Part shown: positions 34,205-42,141 of the stretch, one piece after another
How the letters are laid out: every line of letters begins with the position of its first letter
Position numbering within the stretch: the stretch's first letter is position 1
Assembly: GCA_017434855.1 (NCBI GenBank)
Contig: JAFRUA010000037.1
Span: 62,001 to 126,000, forward strand
DNA: 64,000 nt
Source of the DNA: Clostridia bacterium
Lineage (GTDB): Bacteria > Bacillota > Clostridia > Oscillospirales > Acutalibacteraceae
Reading direction: 5' to 3'
Notes under the pieces: model-generated
The model's input: only the letters and a program-made list of their open reading frames with translations
Told to the model about the DNA's origin: nothing
The model's database searches: none
Made by a program: the position numbers and the translations under genes

Positions 34205-35238
34205 CCGCGCGCACCGGCACCACCATCCGCTTTGACCGCGGGCCGCAGATCGTCGCCGGCGCCGCCCTGGTGGGGAAAAAGGAAGGCGACGGTCCGCTGG
34301 GGGCCGCCTTTGACGCGATCGAGCCGGACGCAACCTTTGGCGAACCGACCTGGGAACAGGCGGAAAGCACGCTGCTGCGCCGCACAATCGGCCACGCAAT
34401 CAAAAAGGCGGGCCGTACCCCCGCAGAGATCGACGTGCTTTTTTCCGGCGACCTGCAAAACCAATGCGCCGCGTCGTCGTTTGCCGTGCGCGAATTCTCC
34501 GTGCCGTTTTGCGGGCTGTTCGGTGCCTGCTCCACCATGGCGCTTTCACTCACACTGGCCGCCATCGGGCTGGACAGCGGCGCCTTTCGCACGGCCGTTG
34601 CCGCCACGGTGTCGCATTTCTGCACGGCAGAGCGGCAGTTCCGCCACCCGCTGGAATACGGCGGGCAGCGCACGCCCACGGCCCAATGGACCGTCACCGG
34701 CGCGGGCGCGGCGGTGCTGCAGCGATATGACGAACGCGCGGCCCTGCCGCAAATCGCCGCAGTCCGTCCGGGCACGATCCGCGATCTGGGCGTCACCGAC
34801 GCAGCCAACATGGGCGCGGCCATGGCCCCCGCCGCCAAAGACGCCGTTGCAGGTTTTCTGCGTGACACCGGCGCCGCGCCGTCAGATTTTGACCTGATTT
34901 TGACCGGTGACCTGGGGCAGGTCGGCAGCGACCTTTTGCGCGAGCTGCTGCTGCGCGAGGACGGCGTCGACCTCGGGACCGTCCACAACGACTGCGGCCT
35001 GATGATCTTTGACCGTGAAGCGCAGGACGTCCACGCCGGCGGCTCCGGCTGCGGATGCAGCGCCAGCGTGCTGTGCGCCCACATTTTGCCCCGGCTGATG
35101 CGCGGAGCATTGAACACCGTCTTGTTTGTTGCAACCGGCGCGCTGCTGTCTGCAAATTCCGCGCTGCAGGGCCAATCCATCCCCGGGATCGCCCACGCCG
35201 TTTTGCTCACCGCACCCCATGGAAAGGAGACCCCATGA
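34201..35238 (+). CDS. spoVAD: Stage V sporulation protein AD
   Basis: 345 residues, thiolase-like fold (FGACSTMALSLTLAAIG, VSHFCTAERQFRHPLEYG), the dipicolinic-acid-binding component of the SpoVA channel. ATG 34201 overlaps the spoVAC stop (ATGA) with AAAGGTGG upstream. It keeps the HNDCGLMIFD and GSGCGCSA segments near the C-terminus seen in SpoVAD proteins. Confidence 0.95.
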   Translation: MTARTGTTIRFDRGPQIVAGAALVGKKEGDGPLGAAFDAIEPDATFGEPTWEQAESTLLRRTIGHAIKKAGRTPAEIDVLFSGDLQNQCAASSFAVREFSVPFCGLFGACSTMALSLTLAAIGLDSGAFRTAVAATVSHFCTAERQFRHPLEYGGQRTPTAQWTVTGAGAAVLQRYDERAALPQIAAVRPGTIRDLGVTDAANMGAAMAPAAKDAVAGFLRDTGAAPSDFDLILTGDLGQVGSDLLRELLLREDGVDLGTVHNDCGLMIFDREAQDVHAGGSGCGCSASVLCAHILPRLMRGALNTVLFVATGALLSANSALQGQSIPGIAHAVLLTAPHGKETP

Positions 35239-35423
35239 ATTTTGCCACCTGTTTGAAAGCCCTCGTTCTTCTGATGAAAGCGGAGCGTCTGGCGTCCGCC
35301 GTGCGGCGCGTTTTGCTGATTGCGCTGCTTTTGCTTCCGTTCGGCATGGCCGCCGCTGCCGTGCTGTCAAAGCGTCTTGACAAAAAGGCGCTCAAAAAGA
35401 AATGGAGGGCGCTTTTGAAATGA
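35235..35423 (+). CDS. 62-residue single-span protein inside the spoVA operon
   Basis: ATG at 35235 overlaps the spoVAD stop (ATGA) with AAAGGAG upstream, and its own stop overlaps the spoVAE start (ATGA). It encodes one membrane span (VLLIALLLLPFGMAAAAVL) between basic segments and a Lys/Arg-rich tail. Coupling at both ends argues strongly that it is translated. It is not one of the standard SpoVA proteins I know; perhaps an accessory or spacer peptide of the channel. Confidence 0.75.
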   Translation: MNFATCLKALVLLMKAERLASAVRRVLLIALLLLPFGMAAAAVLSKRLDKKALKKKWRALLK

Positions 35424-35785
35424 CCGTTCTGCTTTCGCTTGCCAAGGCGTTTCTAGTCGGCGGGCTGCTCTGCGCCGTCGGGCAAGTCCTCATCGACAAA
35501 ACCAAACTCACCCCGGCGCGCATTCTGGTGCTGTATGTCGTGGCGGGCGTGTTGCTTGGTGCGGTTGGGCTGTATGAACCGCTGCTGCACTGGGCCGAAG
35601 AGGGCGCCGCGATTCCCCTGACCGGTTTTGGCAATGTGCTGGCAAGCGGCACCCGCGACGCTGTGGACAAGGACGGCCTGATCGGCGTATTGGAAGGGCC
35701 GCTTTATGCCGGCGCGGTGGGCATCATGGCCGCCATTCTCTGCGCGCTGGCAGTCAGCGTGGTTGCCCGGCCCAAAGAAAAATGA
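35420..35785 (+). CDS. spoVAE: Stage V sporulation protein AE
   Basis: 121 residues, SpoVAEb-type: KAFLVGGLLCAVGQVLIDKT, a second span, the GAAIPLTGFGNVLASGTRDAV loop, and a last span (AGAVGIMAAILCALAVSVV). ATG 35420 is chosen for its overlap with the preceding stop and the GGAGGG 10 nt upstream; ATG 35402 is an in-frame alternative. Part of the dipicolinate channel. Confidence 0.95.
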   Translation: MTVLLSLAKAFLVGGLLCAVGQVLIDKTKLTPARILVLYVVAGVLLGAVGLYEPLLHWAEEGAAIPLTGFGNVLASGTRDAVDKDGLIGVLEGPLYAGAVGIMAAILCALAVSVVARPKEK

Positions 35786-35815
35786 CCTGCCCGCCTGTCG
35801 ATCACGCCCAACCGC

Positions 35816-35844
35816 TTGCCTTTTTTCCTGCTTTGTGATACAAT
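35816..35844 (+). promoter_or_regulatory. Promoter of the flavin reductase gene
   Basis: TTGCCT (35816-35821), 17-nt spacer, TACAAT (35839-35844), 30 nt before the ATG. Confidence 0.6.
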
Positions 35845-35874
35845 CAAAGCATCAAGTAAAAGGAGGACATCACC

Positions 35875-36450
35875 ATGAAAAAGAATCTGGGCGTCATCCC
35901 CGCCGTGTTCCCGATGCCGGTGCTCATCATTGCCGCCTATAACGACGACGGCAGCGTCAACGCCATGAACGCCGCCTGGGGCACCATCTGCGCCATGGAC
36001 AAAATCTTGCTGTGCATCAGCGAAGGGCACAAAACCACCAAAGACATTCTCACCCAAAAGGCCTTCACCGTCAGTCTGGCAGACAAGGCGCACCTGGAAG
36101 CCGCCGACTATTTCGGCATCGCCAGCGGCAACAAGCTGGCAGACAAGTTTGCCCGCACCGGGTACCATGCGGAAAAAAGCGCCTTTGTGAACGCGCCGGT
36201 CATCACGGAATTTCCGGTCACGCTGGAATGCGAACTGGACGAGATCGTTGAAGCAAAGCACGGCCGCGCCGTGATCGGAAAGATCGTGAATGTCAGCGCC
36301 GAAGAAACGGTGCTGGACGAAAGCGGCAAGATCGACCCGATGAAGCTGAACGCGCTGATCTTTGACCCGTTCCAAAGCGGCTATTATGTTGCCGGAGAAA
36401 AGGTCGGCAAGGCCTGGAACGCCGGGCTGCCGCTGATGCCGAAGGACTGA
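35875..36450 (+). CDS. Flavin reductase-like FMN-binding protein
   Basis: 191 residues of the split-barrel flavin reductase family: PVLIIAAYNDDGSVNAMNAA, GHKTTKDILTQKAFTVSLAD, YHAEKSAFVNAPVI and the C-terminal GYYVAGEKVGKAW. SD AAGGAGG. Expected to bind FMN and reduce flavin or an electron acceptor in the cytoplasm. Single gene with own promoter and terminator. Confidence 0.9.
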   Translation: MKKNLGVIPAVFPMPVLIIAAYNDDGSVNAMNAAWGTICAMDKILLCISEGHKTTKDILTQKAFTVSLADKAHLEAADYFGIASGNKLADKFARTGYHAEKSAFVNAPVITEFPVTLECELDEIVEAKHGRAVIGKIVNVSAEETVLDESGKIDPMKLNALIFDPFQSGYYVAGEKVGKAWNAGLPLMPKD

Positions 36451-36471
36451 TCTCACGCGCATATATAAATG

Positions 36472-36507
36472 AAAAAGACCGTCTGCAAACCACAGGCGGT
36501 CTTTTTT
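36472..36507. terminator. Bidirectional terminator
   Basis: AAAAAGACCGTCTG pairs with CAGGCGGTCTTTTTT; A-run and T-run on the two sides serve both the flavin reductase and the convergent lipoprotein gene. Confidence 0.85.
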
Positions 36508-36548
36508 GTCACGGTTTATCCCGATCTCATGTGCGATATCGGCTGAAA

Positions 36549-37004
36549 TCAACCTTGGGTATAGACGTATTCGTACGTCCAGGCATCGGTCGGGTCGCCG
36601 TTGAACAGATGCAGCTCACCGTTCTGAATGGACCCGGTATAGATGATGGGGTCGCCGATAAAGGTCTCGGTCATGGTGATCGTGCTGTCTGTCTCGGTCC
36701 AGGTCACATTGAACTCATAGTCGTCGCGCGCATGCTTTCCGGTGCCGTCCGCATTCAAAACAAGCGTGAACGTTTCTTTGTTTTCGGTTTCGCTGCCCAC
36801 CATCCTGGTATAGGACCCGACCCATGTGCCGATGAACACGCTGTCTGCCGGAATCGTCGGGGCGGCCTCGGTCGTGTCGTCTGTCGGCACAGCTTCGGTC
36901 GTTTCCGGCGTATCTTTTGTTTTGTCGCCCTTCTTGCAGCCGGCAAACAAACCGACCGTCAGCAAAAGGGTCAGTGCAAGGAGAATTGCGAGTGCTTTTT
37001 TCAT
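36549..37004 (-). CDS. Small secreted lipoprotein next to the kinase array
   Basis: 151 residues. Lipoprotein signal (ALAILLALTLLLTVGLFAGC, modified Cys at residue 23), an acidic Thr/Glu/Pro linker, then a lipocalin-like beta domain (FIGTWVGSYTR, FTLVLNADGTGKHA) of the kind seen in small DUF4923/DUF5640-like proteins. SD AAAGAGG. It lies 71 nt after K1 on the same strand and may be the last gene of the array. Its Thr/Glu-rich linker looks like those of the kinases. Confidence 0.75.
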   Translation of the reverse strand: MKKALAILLALTLLLTVGLFAGCKKGDKTKDTPETTEAVPTDDTTEAAPTIPADSVFIGTWVGSYTRMVGSETENKETFTLVLNADGTGKHARDDYEFNVTWTETDSTITMTETFIGDPIIYTGSIQNGELHLFNGDPTDAWTYEYVYTQG

Positions 37005-37075
37005 AATGATACCTCTTTCTATATAGATAAATTGGTTGCCGCGCAGAGCAATGATAATTTGGGTGCCGGTTGACT

Positions 37076-38881
37076 TTATGTGTTAGAGGACGTTGCCCTT
37101 TCATTGACAATGTCATCCGTAACCACGCCGTTTGTACACGAAAGCATAAAATGATTTGTATTCGTATCGTTCAGAACGCCGACAGTGCAATTGACATTCG
37201 TGAAACCTTCACCATCAAAATATTCTTTCAGCGTATAGCTCAAATTGCGACAATATGTAATGTAATCATCCCAATCTGACAGTGCCGTAGGTGAGCTCGA
37301 TCGTAAAGCGTCATAATAACCGGTCGCAGGAATAATCCAGATTAGAACATCACCTGTTTGTTCGTCATATCCAATTTGATAACTGCCCGGATAGTCTTCT
37401 TCCAGCTTTTTCTTTGCGCCCTGATATGTCCCGCTGCCACAAACAACCTGCGCACTCGGGTACCCCTGCGGCGAAGTCGACGGTGGCGTCACCGGTTTCT
37501 CATCCAAAGCCGGCGGCGTTTCGGGTGTTTCTGGTGTTTCAGGTGTTTCATCCTCAACGGGGTCAATCACAATCGGAATGGCCGCCTTTGTTGTCGTTGT
37601 CTCTTCTGTATCACTGTTTCGATTGTGCATCCACAAGATGGCGAACACCGCGCCGCCAAGGACCACCACCGCCGCCAGCGCAATGGCGATCCACTTGCCG
37701 GCGCCGCCCTTTTTCTGCTGCACCGGGCCGCCGCGCCCCACGGCCATGGTCTGCCCCGGGACCTGCTGCGGCGGAAGTTTTTGCATCACCGGCTGACCCG
37801 GCTGACGCACCAGCGGCACGGGCGGCTGCACGGGCTGGCCGGGCCGTGCCAACTGCACGGTCTCTTCCAGCGGAAGGGTCGCCGTGCGCGTCTGGGCCAC
37901 AGTGACCACGGTTCGCTGGGGTTCCTCGCCCCGCAGCGCCGCTTCAAACGCCGCGATCAGCGCGTCCACGGTCTGATACCGCTGCTCGGGATACATGGCA
38001 AGGCCGTTCATCAGGACCATTTCAAACGGCTTTGAAATCGCGATGCCCAGCTCAGACGGGCGGCGCAGCGGCTCCTGCTCACGCAGGAACGGCTCGGTCG
38101 GGACCACGCCCGTGATGCAGCGATACATCGTGGCGCACAGGGCATAGACGTCAGTCCACGGGCCCTGGTTCTTTTTGGTGTACTGTTCTACGGGGGAATA
38201 GCCGCGCTTGAGCAACACGGAATAGCTGCGCTCATCGTCGGAAAACGCCTCGCGCGCCGCGCCGAAGTCCAGCAGCTTGACGCCTGTTTGCGACAGCATG
38301 ATGTTGTCCGGGCTGATGTCGCGGTGGATGACGCCCTTTTGATGTACGATCACCAACGAATGCATTGCCGGCAGCAGCAATTGATAAACCTCCTGATACG
38401 GCATCTTGCCCACCTTTTTCAGGTGGCCCTTCAGCGTTTCGCCGTTCAGGAATTCCATGACGATATAGGTCGTGTTGTTCTCTTCAAAAAAGTCGCGCAC
38501 GTCCACGATCCCGACCGCGTCATGCAGGCTGGCCAGAATGCGCGCTTCCGCCAGAAACTTTTCTTTGCCCTTTTCAAAGAATTCCCGATTGCGCATGGTG
38601 GCGGTGATGTTGCAGGTGGCGGAATTGTCGCGGTTGACATAGCCGTCCGGATAAAACTCCTTGATGGCAACGGTCATGTCCAGCCGCAAATCGCGCCCCA
38701 TATAGGTGATGCCAAAGCCGCCCTCGCCGATGGCGGCGCCGACCAGATAGCGGCCGCCATTCAGCCGCGTGCCGGGCCGCAGAAAGTTTTCGGGGCAGTC
38801 ATAGACCTGCGGTTTGCCGCAGGCGGGGCAAAACGGCGCGCCGTCCTGCATCGGCTCCATACAATGCATACAATAGCTCAT
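37076..38881 (-). CDS. K1: zinc-ribbon Ser/Thr kinase with ectodomain B
   Basis: 601 residues. Zinc ribbon (Cys 4, 7, 18, 21); kinase ~45-315 with GEGGFG, Lys74 in VAIKE, HRD 186-188 within HRDISPDN, and DFG 205-207. A Pro/Gln linker follows, then one membrane span (~396-418). Outside are a four-fold ETP repeat and a ~120-residue domain (473-594, 'domain B') homologous to the end of K8 (shared WxDF/YxxY, FDxEGF/Y and NGxVxxDI). A sensor kinase; ligand unknown. SD AAGGAGATC. Separated from K2 by 351 nt containing a repeat element, so it may have its own promoter. Confidence 0.92.
   Translation of the reverse strand: MSYCMHCMEPMQDGAPFCPACGKPQVYDCPENFLRPGTRLNGGRYLVGAAIGEGGFGITYMGRDLRLDMTVAIKEFYPDGYVNRDNSATCNITATMRNREFFEKGKEKFLAEARILASLHDAVGIVDVRDFFEENNTTYIVMEFLNGETLKGHLKKVGKMPYQEVYQLLLPAMHSLVIVHQKGVIHRDISPDNIMLSQTGVKLLDFGAAREAFSDDERSYSVLLKRGYSPVEQYTKKNQGPWTDVYALCATMYRCITGVVPTEPFLREQEPLRRPSELGIAISKPFEMVLMNGLAMYPEQRYQTVDALIAAFEAALRGEEPQRTVVTVAQTRTATLPLEETVQLARPGQPVQPPVPLVRQPGQPVMQKLPPQQVPGQTMAVGRGGPVQQKKGGAGKWIAIALAAVVVLGGAVFAILWMHNRNSDTEETTTTKAAIPIVIDPVEDETPETPETPETPPALDEKPVTPPSTSPQGYPSAQVVCGSGTYQGAKKKLEEDYPGSYQIGYDEQTGDVLIWIIPATGYYDALRSSSPTALSDWDDYITYCRNLSYTLKEYFDGEGFTNVNCTVGVLNDTNTNHFMLSCTNGVVTDDIVNERATSSNT
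37513..37550. repeat. 9-bp tandem repeat coding ETP units in K1
   Basis: Four imperfect copies of GGTGTTTCA (minus strand TGAAACACC) encode the ETPETPETPETP stalk directly outside the membrane. Confidence 0.7.
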
Positions 38882-39232
38882 GGGTGATCTCCTTTTCGAT
38901 TAGAGTTGAGCGTGGGGAGTGGAGAGTGAAGATAACAGGTTCAAAAAGTTGAAAAAGCGCGTGATCGGGAACGCCGTTTTTGATTGGCGAACGGTCCACA
39001 CTTTGTCGTGGTCGGATCTCCTGCCGCGTAGGGGGCGGACCGATGTGTCCGCCCAAAGCCACAGCACACGTAGGCGCCAATCATTGATCGGCGAAAAGCA
39101 TACATTTTGACACCAGACAATGTGAAGCAAATGAATCTTCACGGTGGGCGGACACACCGGTCCGCCCCTACGTAAAACGGTCTTCGGCGAAAAAACCAGT
39201 GCAATGCGGCTGAACCTTTTTTTCGCGGGACA
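38882..39232. repeat. Intergenic stretch with MITE-like inverted repeats (K2-K1)
   Basis: No gene. Two ~27-bp inverted repeats face each other, 39027-39054 (CGTAGGGGGCGGACC...GTCCGCCC) and 39146-39172 (GGGCGGACAC...CCCCTACG), each itself a GGGCGGAC/GTCCGCCC hairpin. Further partial copies of TGATTGGCG/CGCCAATCA occur at 38981 and 39074. The layout is that of a small non-autonomous element of ~150 bp. Confidence 0.6.
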
Positions 39233-42091
39233 TTAATAAAACTCCTCATTCAGCAGCGTGATGCCGTCGATTCGCAAATCGAAATACGGCGCGCTGCGAT
39301 ATTCGGACTCATGGAAGTAACCGTCGGAGACGACTTCGGTATCCGCTTTATAAGCTGCATCGGTGTCGATGTCGGCTATATAGGACGTCAGTTCTTTTCC
39401 GTTCACGGTAAAGGTATCCATATCAAAGACGCGGACAGAACCGTCGCGCAGACAAGCCTTGACTTCTTCAATCTTTTCGGCAGTTCCGGGAGTTGCCACG
39501 GCATCATTCAGCTCTGTGATCACGACGGAACCGGTTTCGATGGTGCCGGTCCAATCCATATCGATCGCGCCACCGGTCGCAGCCTGAGTGATGGCATACT
39601 TCAGATACGGCGTCCAGTCGATCTTCGTCCCGATCAGATAAGTGTTCGGGCACAGCGGCATGGTGCTGCCGTTGTAAGAAACATTCGGTATACCGGCATT
39701 TTCACAGGCCGTCGGCGCCCCATAAGAATCCGCATACTGACTGATGAGCATGCATCCGTTGTTGATCAGCTGGGTGGCAGCTTCTTTTTCCTGTGCTTCA
39801 TCATACCATGAGCCGGTGAAATACACTTCCATCGTCACGCTCGGACAGACCGAACGCGCACCAAGGAAAAACGCGGTATAAGAAGACAACACCTCAGAAT
39901 AGGTGAACGCACCCACAAAACCGATCTTTGCTTCTTCAGCGGCGATCTTGCCCGCTTCGATCATTTCGTTGAGCTTCATGCCGGCGGCGACGCCGGTCAG
40001 ATAGCGGCCCTCATAAATCGCGGCATAGGCGTTATGGTAATTGGAAAGTCCTTCCGTATGCGCCCGGGTGCCGGTCGCATGCGCAAACTGCACATCGGGG
40101 AATTCCTGCGCAGCCTTGATCATGTAGCTTTCATGGCCGAAGGAGTCGGCAAAGATGAAGCCGCAGCCTGAATCGGCAAGGTCTGCCGCCGTTTCATAGC
40201 AGGTGTTGTCTTCGGGAATGTTGGTCTTCAGGATGTACTCAACGCCGAGTTCATCACAGGCGGCTATGGCAGCATCGATGAAGTTTTTGTCATAGGTCGA
40301 GTTTTCATCATGCAGGAAGATGAATCCAACCTTGAAGCTGGTATTCACCGGTGTCGGCGTCGTTGCTTCCACTGTCGTGTCTTTTGACGTGTTCGCTGCT
40401 TCCAGTGCGGCCTCCGCGGCGTCTTTGCTCTCATGCAAAAAGTCTGTTCGCGCCCAGCCCCAGACGTCCTTTCCGCCATAGGTATAGCGGCACAGCACGC
40501 GGTCGATGTCCTGCGCGTCGTCGTGCACGGGTTCGGAATAGACGGTCAGCTTTGCCTTGTCCAGCTCGGAATCGTCCAGATACTGATTCGGAATCTGCAG
40601 CACCACCTCGGCGTCCTTTGACGGGCCGGACCGCAGCTGCACATAGGGCTGCAACTGGGAATCGGTGCTGTAGGCATACTTCGTCTGCGGCGTGTCCAGG
40701 CGGCCAAGGCCGTCCGGAACCGTGACGCTGTCGGACACGTCGGACCAACCGCTGTCTTCTGCGACCTGTACTGCATCGGTGCTGACGTCTGTGTCGTCGT
40801 CCTTGCCCTTGCCGCCGAAGTACCACATACAAATTGCGGCCACGGCCGCCACCAGCAGCACCACGCCCACAAGGATGGGCGCCAGCGCCTTGTTCTTCTT
40901 TTTCGTCGGTACCGCGGGCTGCGCCCCGCTCTGCGGCGAGGCAACCGTCACGGCGTCCGGGCGGCCCGGGGTGACCGGCGGCTGCCATAGAGCCACCGGC
41001 TGCAGCGGCGTTGTCTGCGTTTGCGGCGCGGCGGCCACGGTCGGCGGCGCAACCGGGTTGCCCGGAACAGACCGGCCCTGCGTCACGGCGTCATCCGGCG
41101 CGGGCGTCAGTCGTTCGGTGACGCCCATGACCGCCTGGTTCGGATACCTCAGCGCCGTTTCAAAGGCGCCGATCAGCGTGTCCATGCTTTGATAGCGGTC
41201 TTTTGCGTCCACCGCCAGGCCGCGCAGCAGCACCGATTCAAACGCCGGCGTCATCGGTACGCCAAAGGAAGACGGCGCTTTCAGCGGCTCCTCACGGCGC
41301 AGCAGCGCGTCGGTGGGCACGGCCCCCGTGATACACTTATACATCGTGGCGCACAGGGCATAGACGTCGGTCCACGGCCCCTGGTTGCGCTTGGTATACT
41401 GCTCCACCGGTGCAAAGCCGCGCTTGAGGATGATCGACAGGCTCTTGTCTTCATCGATCACCTCGCGCGCCGCGCCAAAGTCCAATAATTTGACGCCGTT
41501 TTGCGCCAGCATGATGTTATCGGGGCTGATGTCACGGTGGATCAGTCCCATGGCGTGCACCGCCCGCAGCGAGCGCATCACCGGCAGCAGCAGCCGGAAT
41601 GCCTCGCTGTATTCGATACGCTGCACGGTTTTCAGGTGATCCTTGAGCGTCTCACCCCTGAGGTACTCCATGACAATATACGCCGTGTTGTTCTCTTCAA
41701 AAAAGTCGCGCACGTCCACCACGCCCGGCTCGTCGTTCAACGTCGCAAGCAGCTGCGCTTCGGCCAAAAATTTTTGTTTCCCTTTTTCAAAGGTGCCGCG
41801 CTGCTGCGAACCGACCGAAACATTCGTTGTCAGGGTGGTGCTGCGGTTCACCAGGCCGTTCGGATAATACTCCTTCACGGCGACCACATTGCCCAGGCGC
41901 GTGTCCCGGGCAATATAGGTGATGCCGAAGCCGCCCGCGCCGATGGCCGCGCCGACCAGATAGCGCCCGCCCAGAAGCGTGCCGGGCCGCAGGTGGTTTT
42001 CAGGGCACTCATAGGCCTGCGGCTTGCCGCACGCGGGGCAGAATTTTGCGCTGCCGTTCAGCGGCGCCATACAGTGAATACAGTATTCCAT
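39233..42091 (-). CDS. K2: zinc-ribbon kinase with SH3-like and BMP/PnrA-like extracellular domains
   Basis: 952 residues, the largest of the array. Zinc ribbon (Cys 4, 7, 18, 21); kinase ~43-312 with GAGGFG, Lys73, HRDISPDN (185-192) and DFG 204-206. Pro-rich linker, membrane span ~403-425, an SH3-like domain (~478-553, VQLRSGPSKDAEVVLQIP ... WGWARTDFL), then a full periplasmic-binding fold of the BMP/PnrA family (~585-945: VGFIFLHDENSTYDKNFIDA, FIFADSFGHESYMIKAAQEF, EGRYLTGVAAG, KIGFVGAF). BMP proteins bind nucleosides as ABC-transporter lipoproteins; here the domain is fused to a receptor kinase, suggesting direct nucleoside sensing (inference). SD AAAGGAGAGG. Confidence 0.93.
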   Translation of the reverse strand: MEYCIHCMAPLNGSAKFCPACGKPQAYECPENHLRPGTLLGGRYLVGAAIGAGGFGITYIARDTRLGNVVAVKEYYPNGLVNRSTTLTTNVSVGSQQRGTFEKGKQKFLAEAQLLATLNDEPGVVDVRDFFEENNTAYIVMEYLRGETLKDHLKTVQRIEYSEAFRLLLPVMRSLRAVHAMGLIHRDISPDNIMLAQNGVKLLDFGAAREVIDEDKSLSIILKRGFAPVEQYTKRNQGPWTDVYALCATMYKCITGAVPTDALLRREEPLKAPSSFGVPMTPAFESVLLRGLAVDAKDRYQSMDTLIGAFETALRYPNQAVMGVTERLTPAPDDAVTQGRSVPGNPVAPPTVAAAPQTQTTPLQPVALWQPPVTPGRPDAVTVASPQSGAQPAVPTKKKNKALAPILVGVVLLVAAVAAICMWYFGGKGKDDDTDVSTDAVQVAEDSGWSDVSDSVTVPDGLGRLDTPQTKYAYSTDSQLQPYVQLRSGPSKDAEVVLQIPNQYLDDSELDKAKLTVYSEPVHDDAQDIDRVLCRYTYGGKDVWGWARTDFLHESKDAAEAALEAANTSKDTTVEATTPTPVNTSFKVGFIFLHDENSTYDKNFIDAAIAACDELGVEYILKTNIPEDNTCYETAADLADSGCGFIFADSFGHESYMIKAAQEFPDVQFAHATGTRAHTEGLSNYHNAYAAIYEGRYLTGVAAGMKLNEMIEAGKIAAEEAKIGFVGAFTYSEVLSSYTAFFLGARSVCPSVTMEVYFTGSWYDEAQEKEAATQLINNGCMLISQYADSYGAPTACENAGIPNVSYNGSTMPLCPNTYLIGTKIDWTPYLKYAITQAATGGAIDMDWTGTIETGSVVITELNDAVATPGTAEKIEEVKACLRDGSVRVFDMDTFTVNGKELTSYIADIDTDAAYKADTEVVSDGYFHESEYRSAPYFDLRIDGITLLNEEFY

Positions 42092-42141
42092 GGTCGTCCT
42101 CTCCTTTGTATATTGAACGTCCGTCGCCCTGCGGCGGCAGA

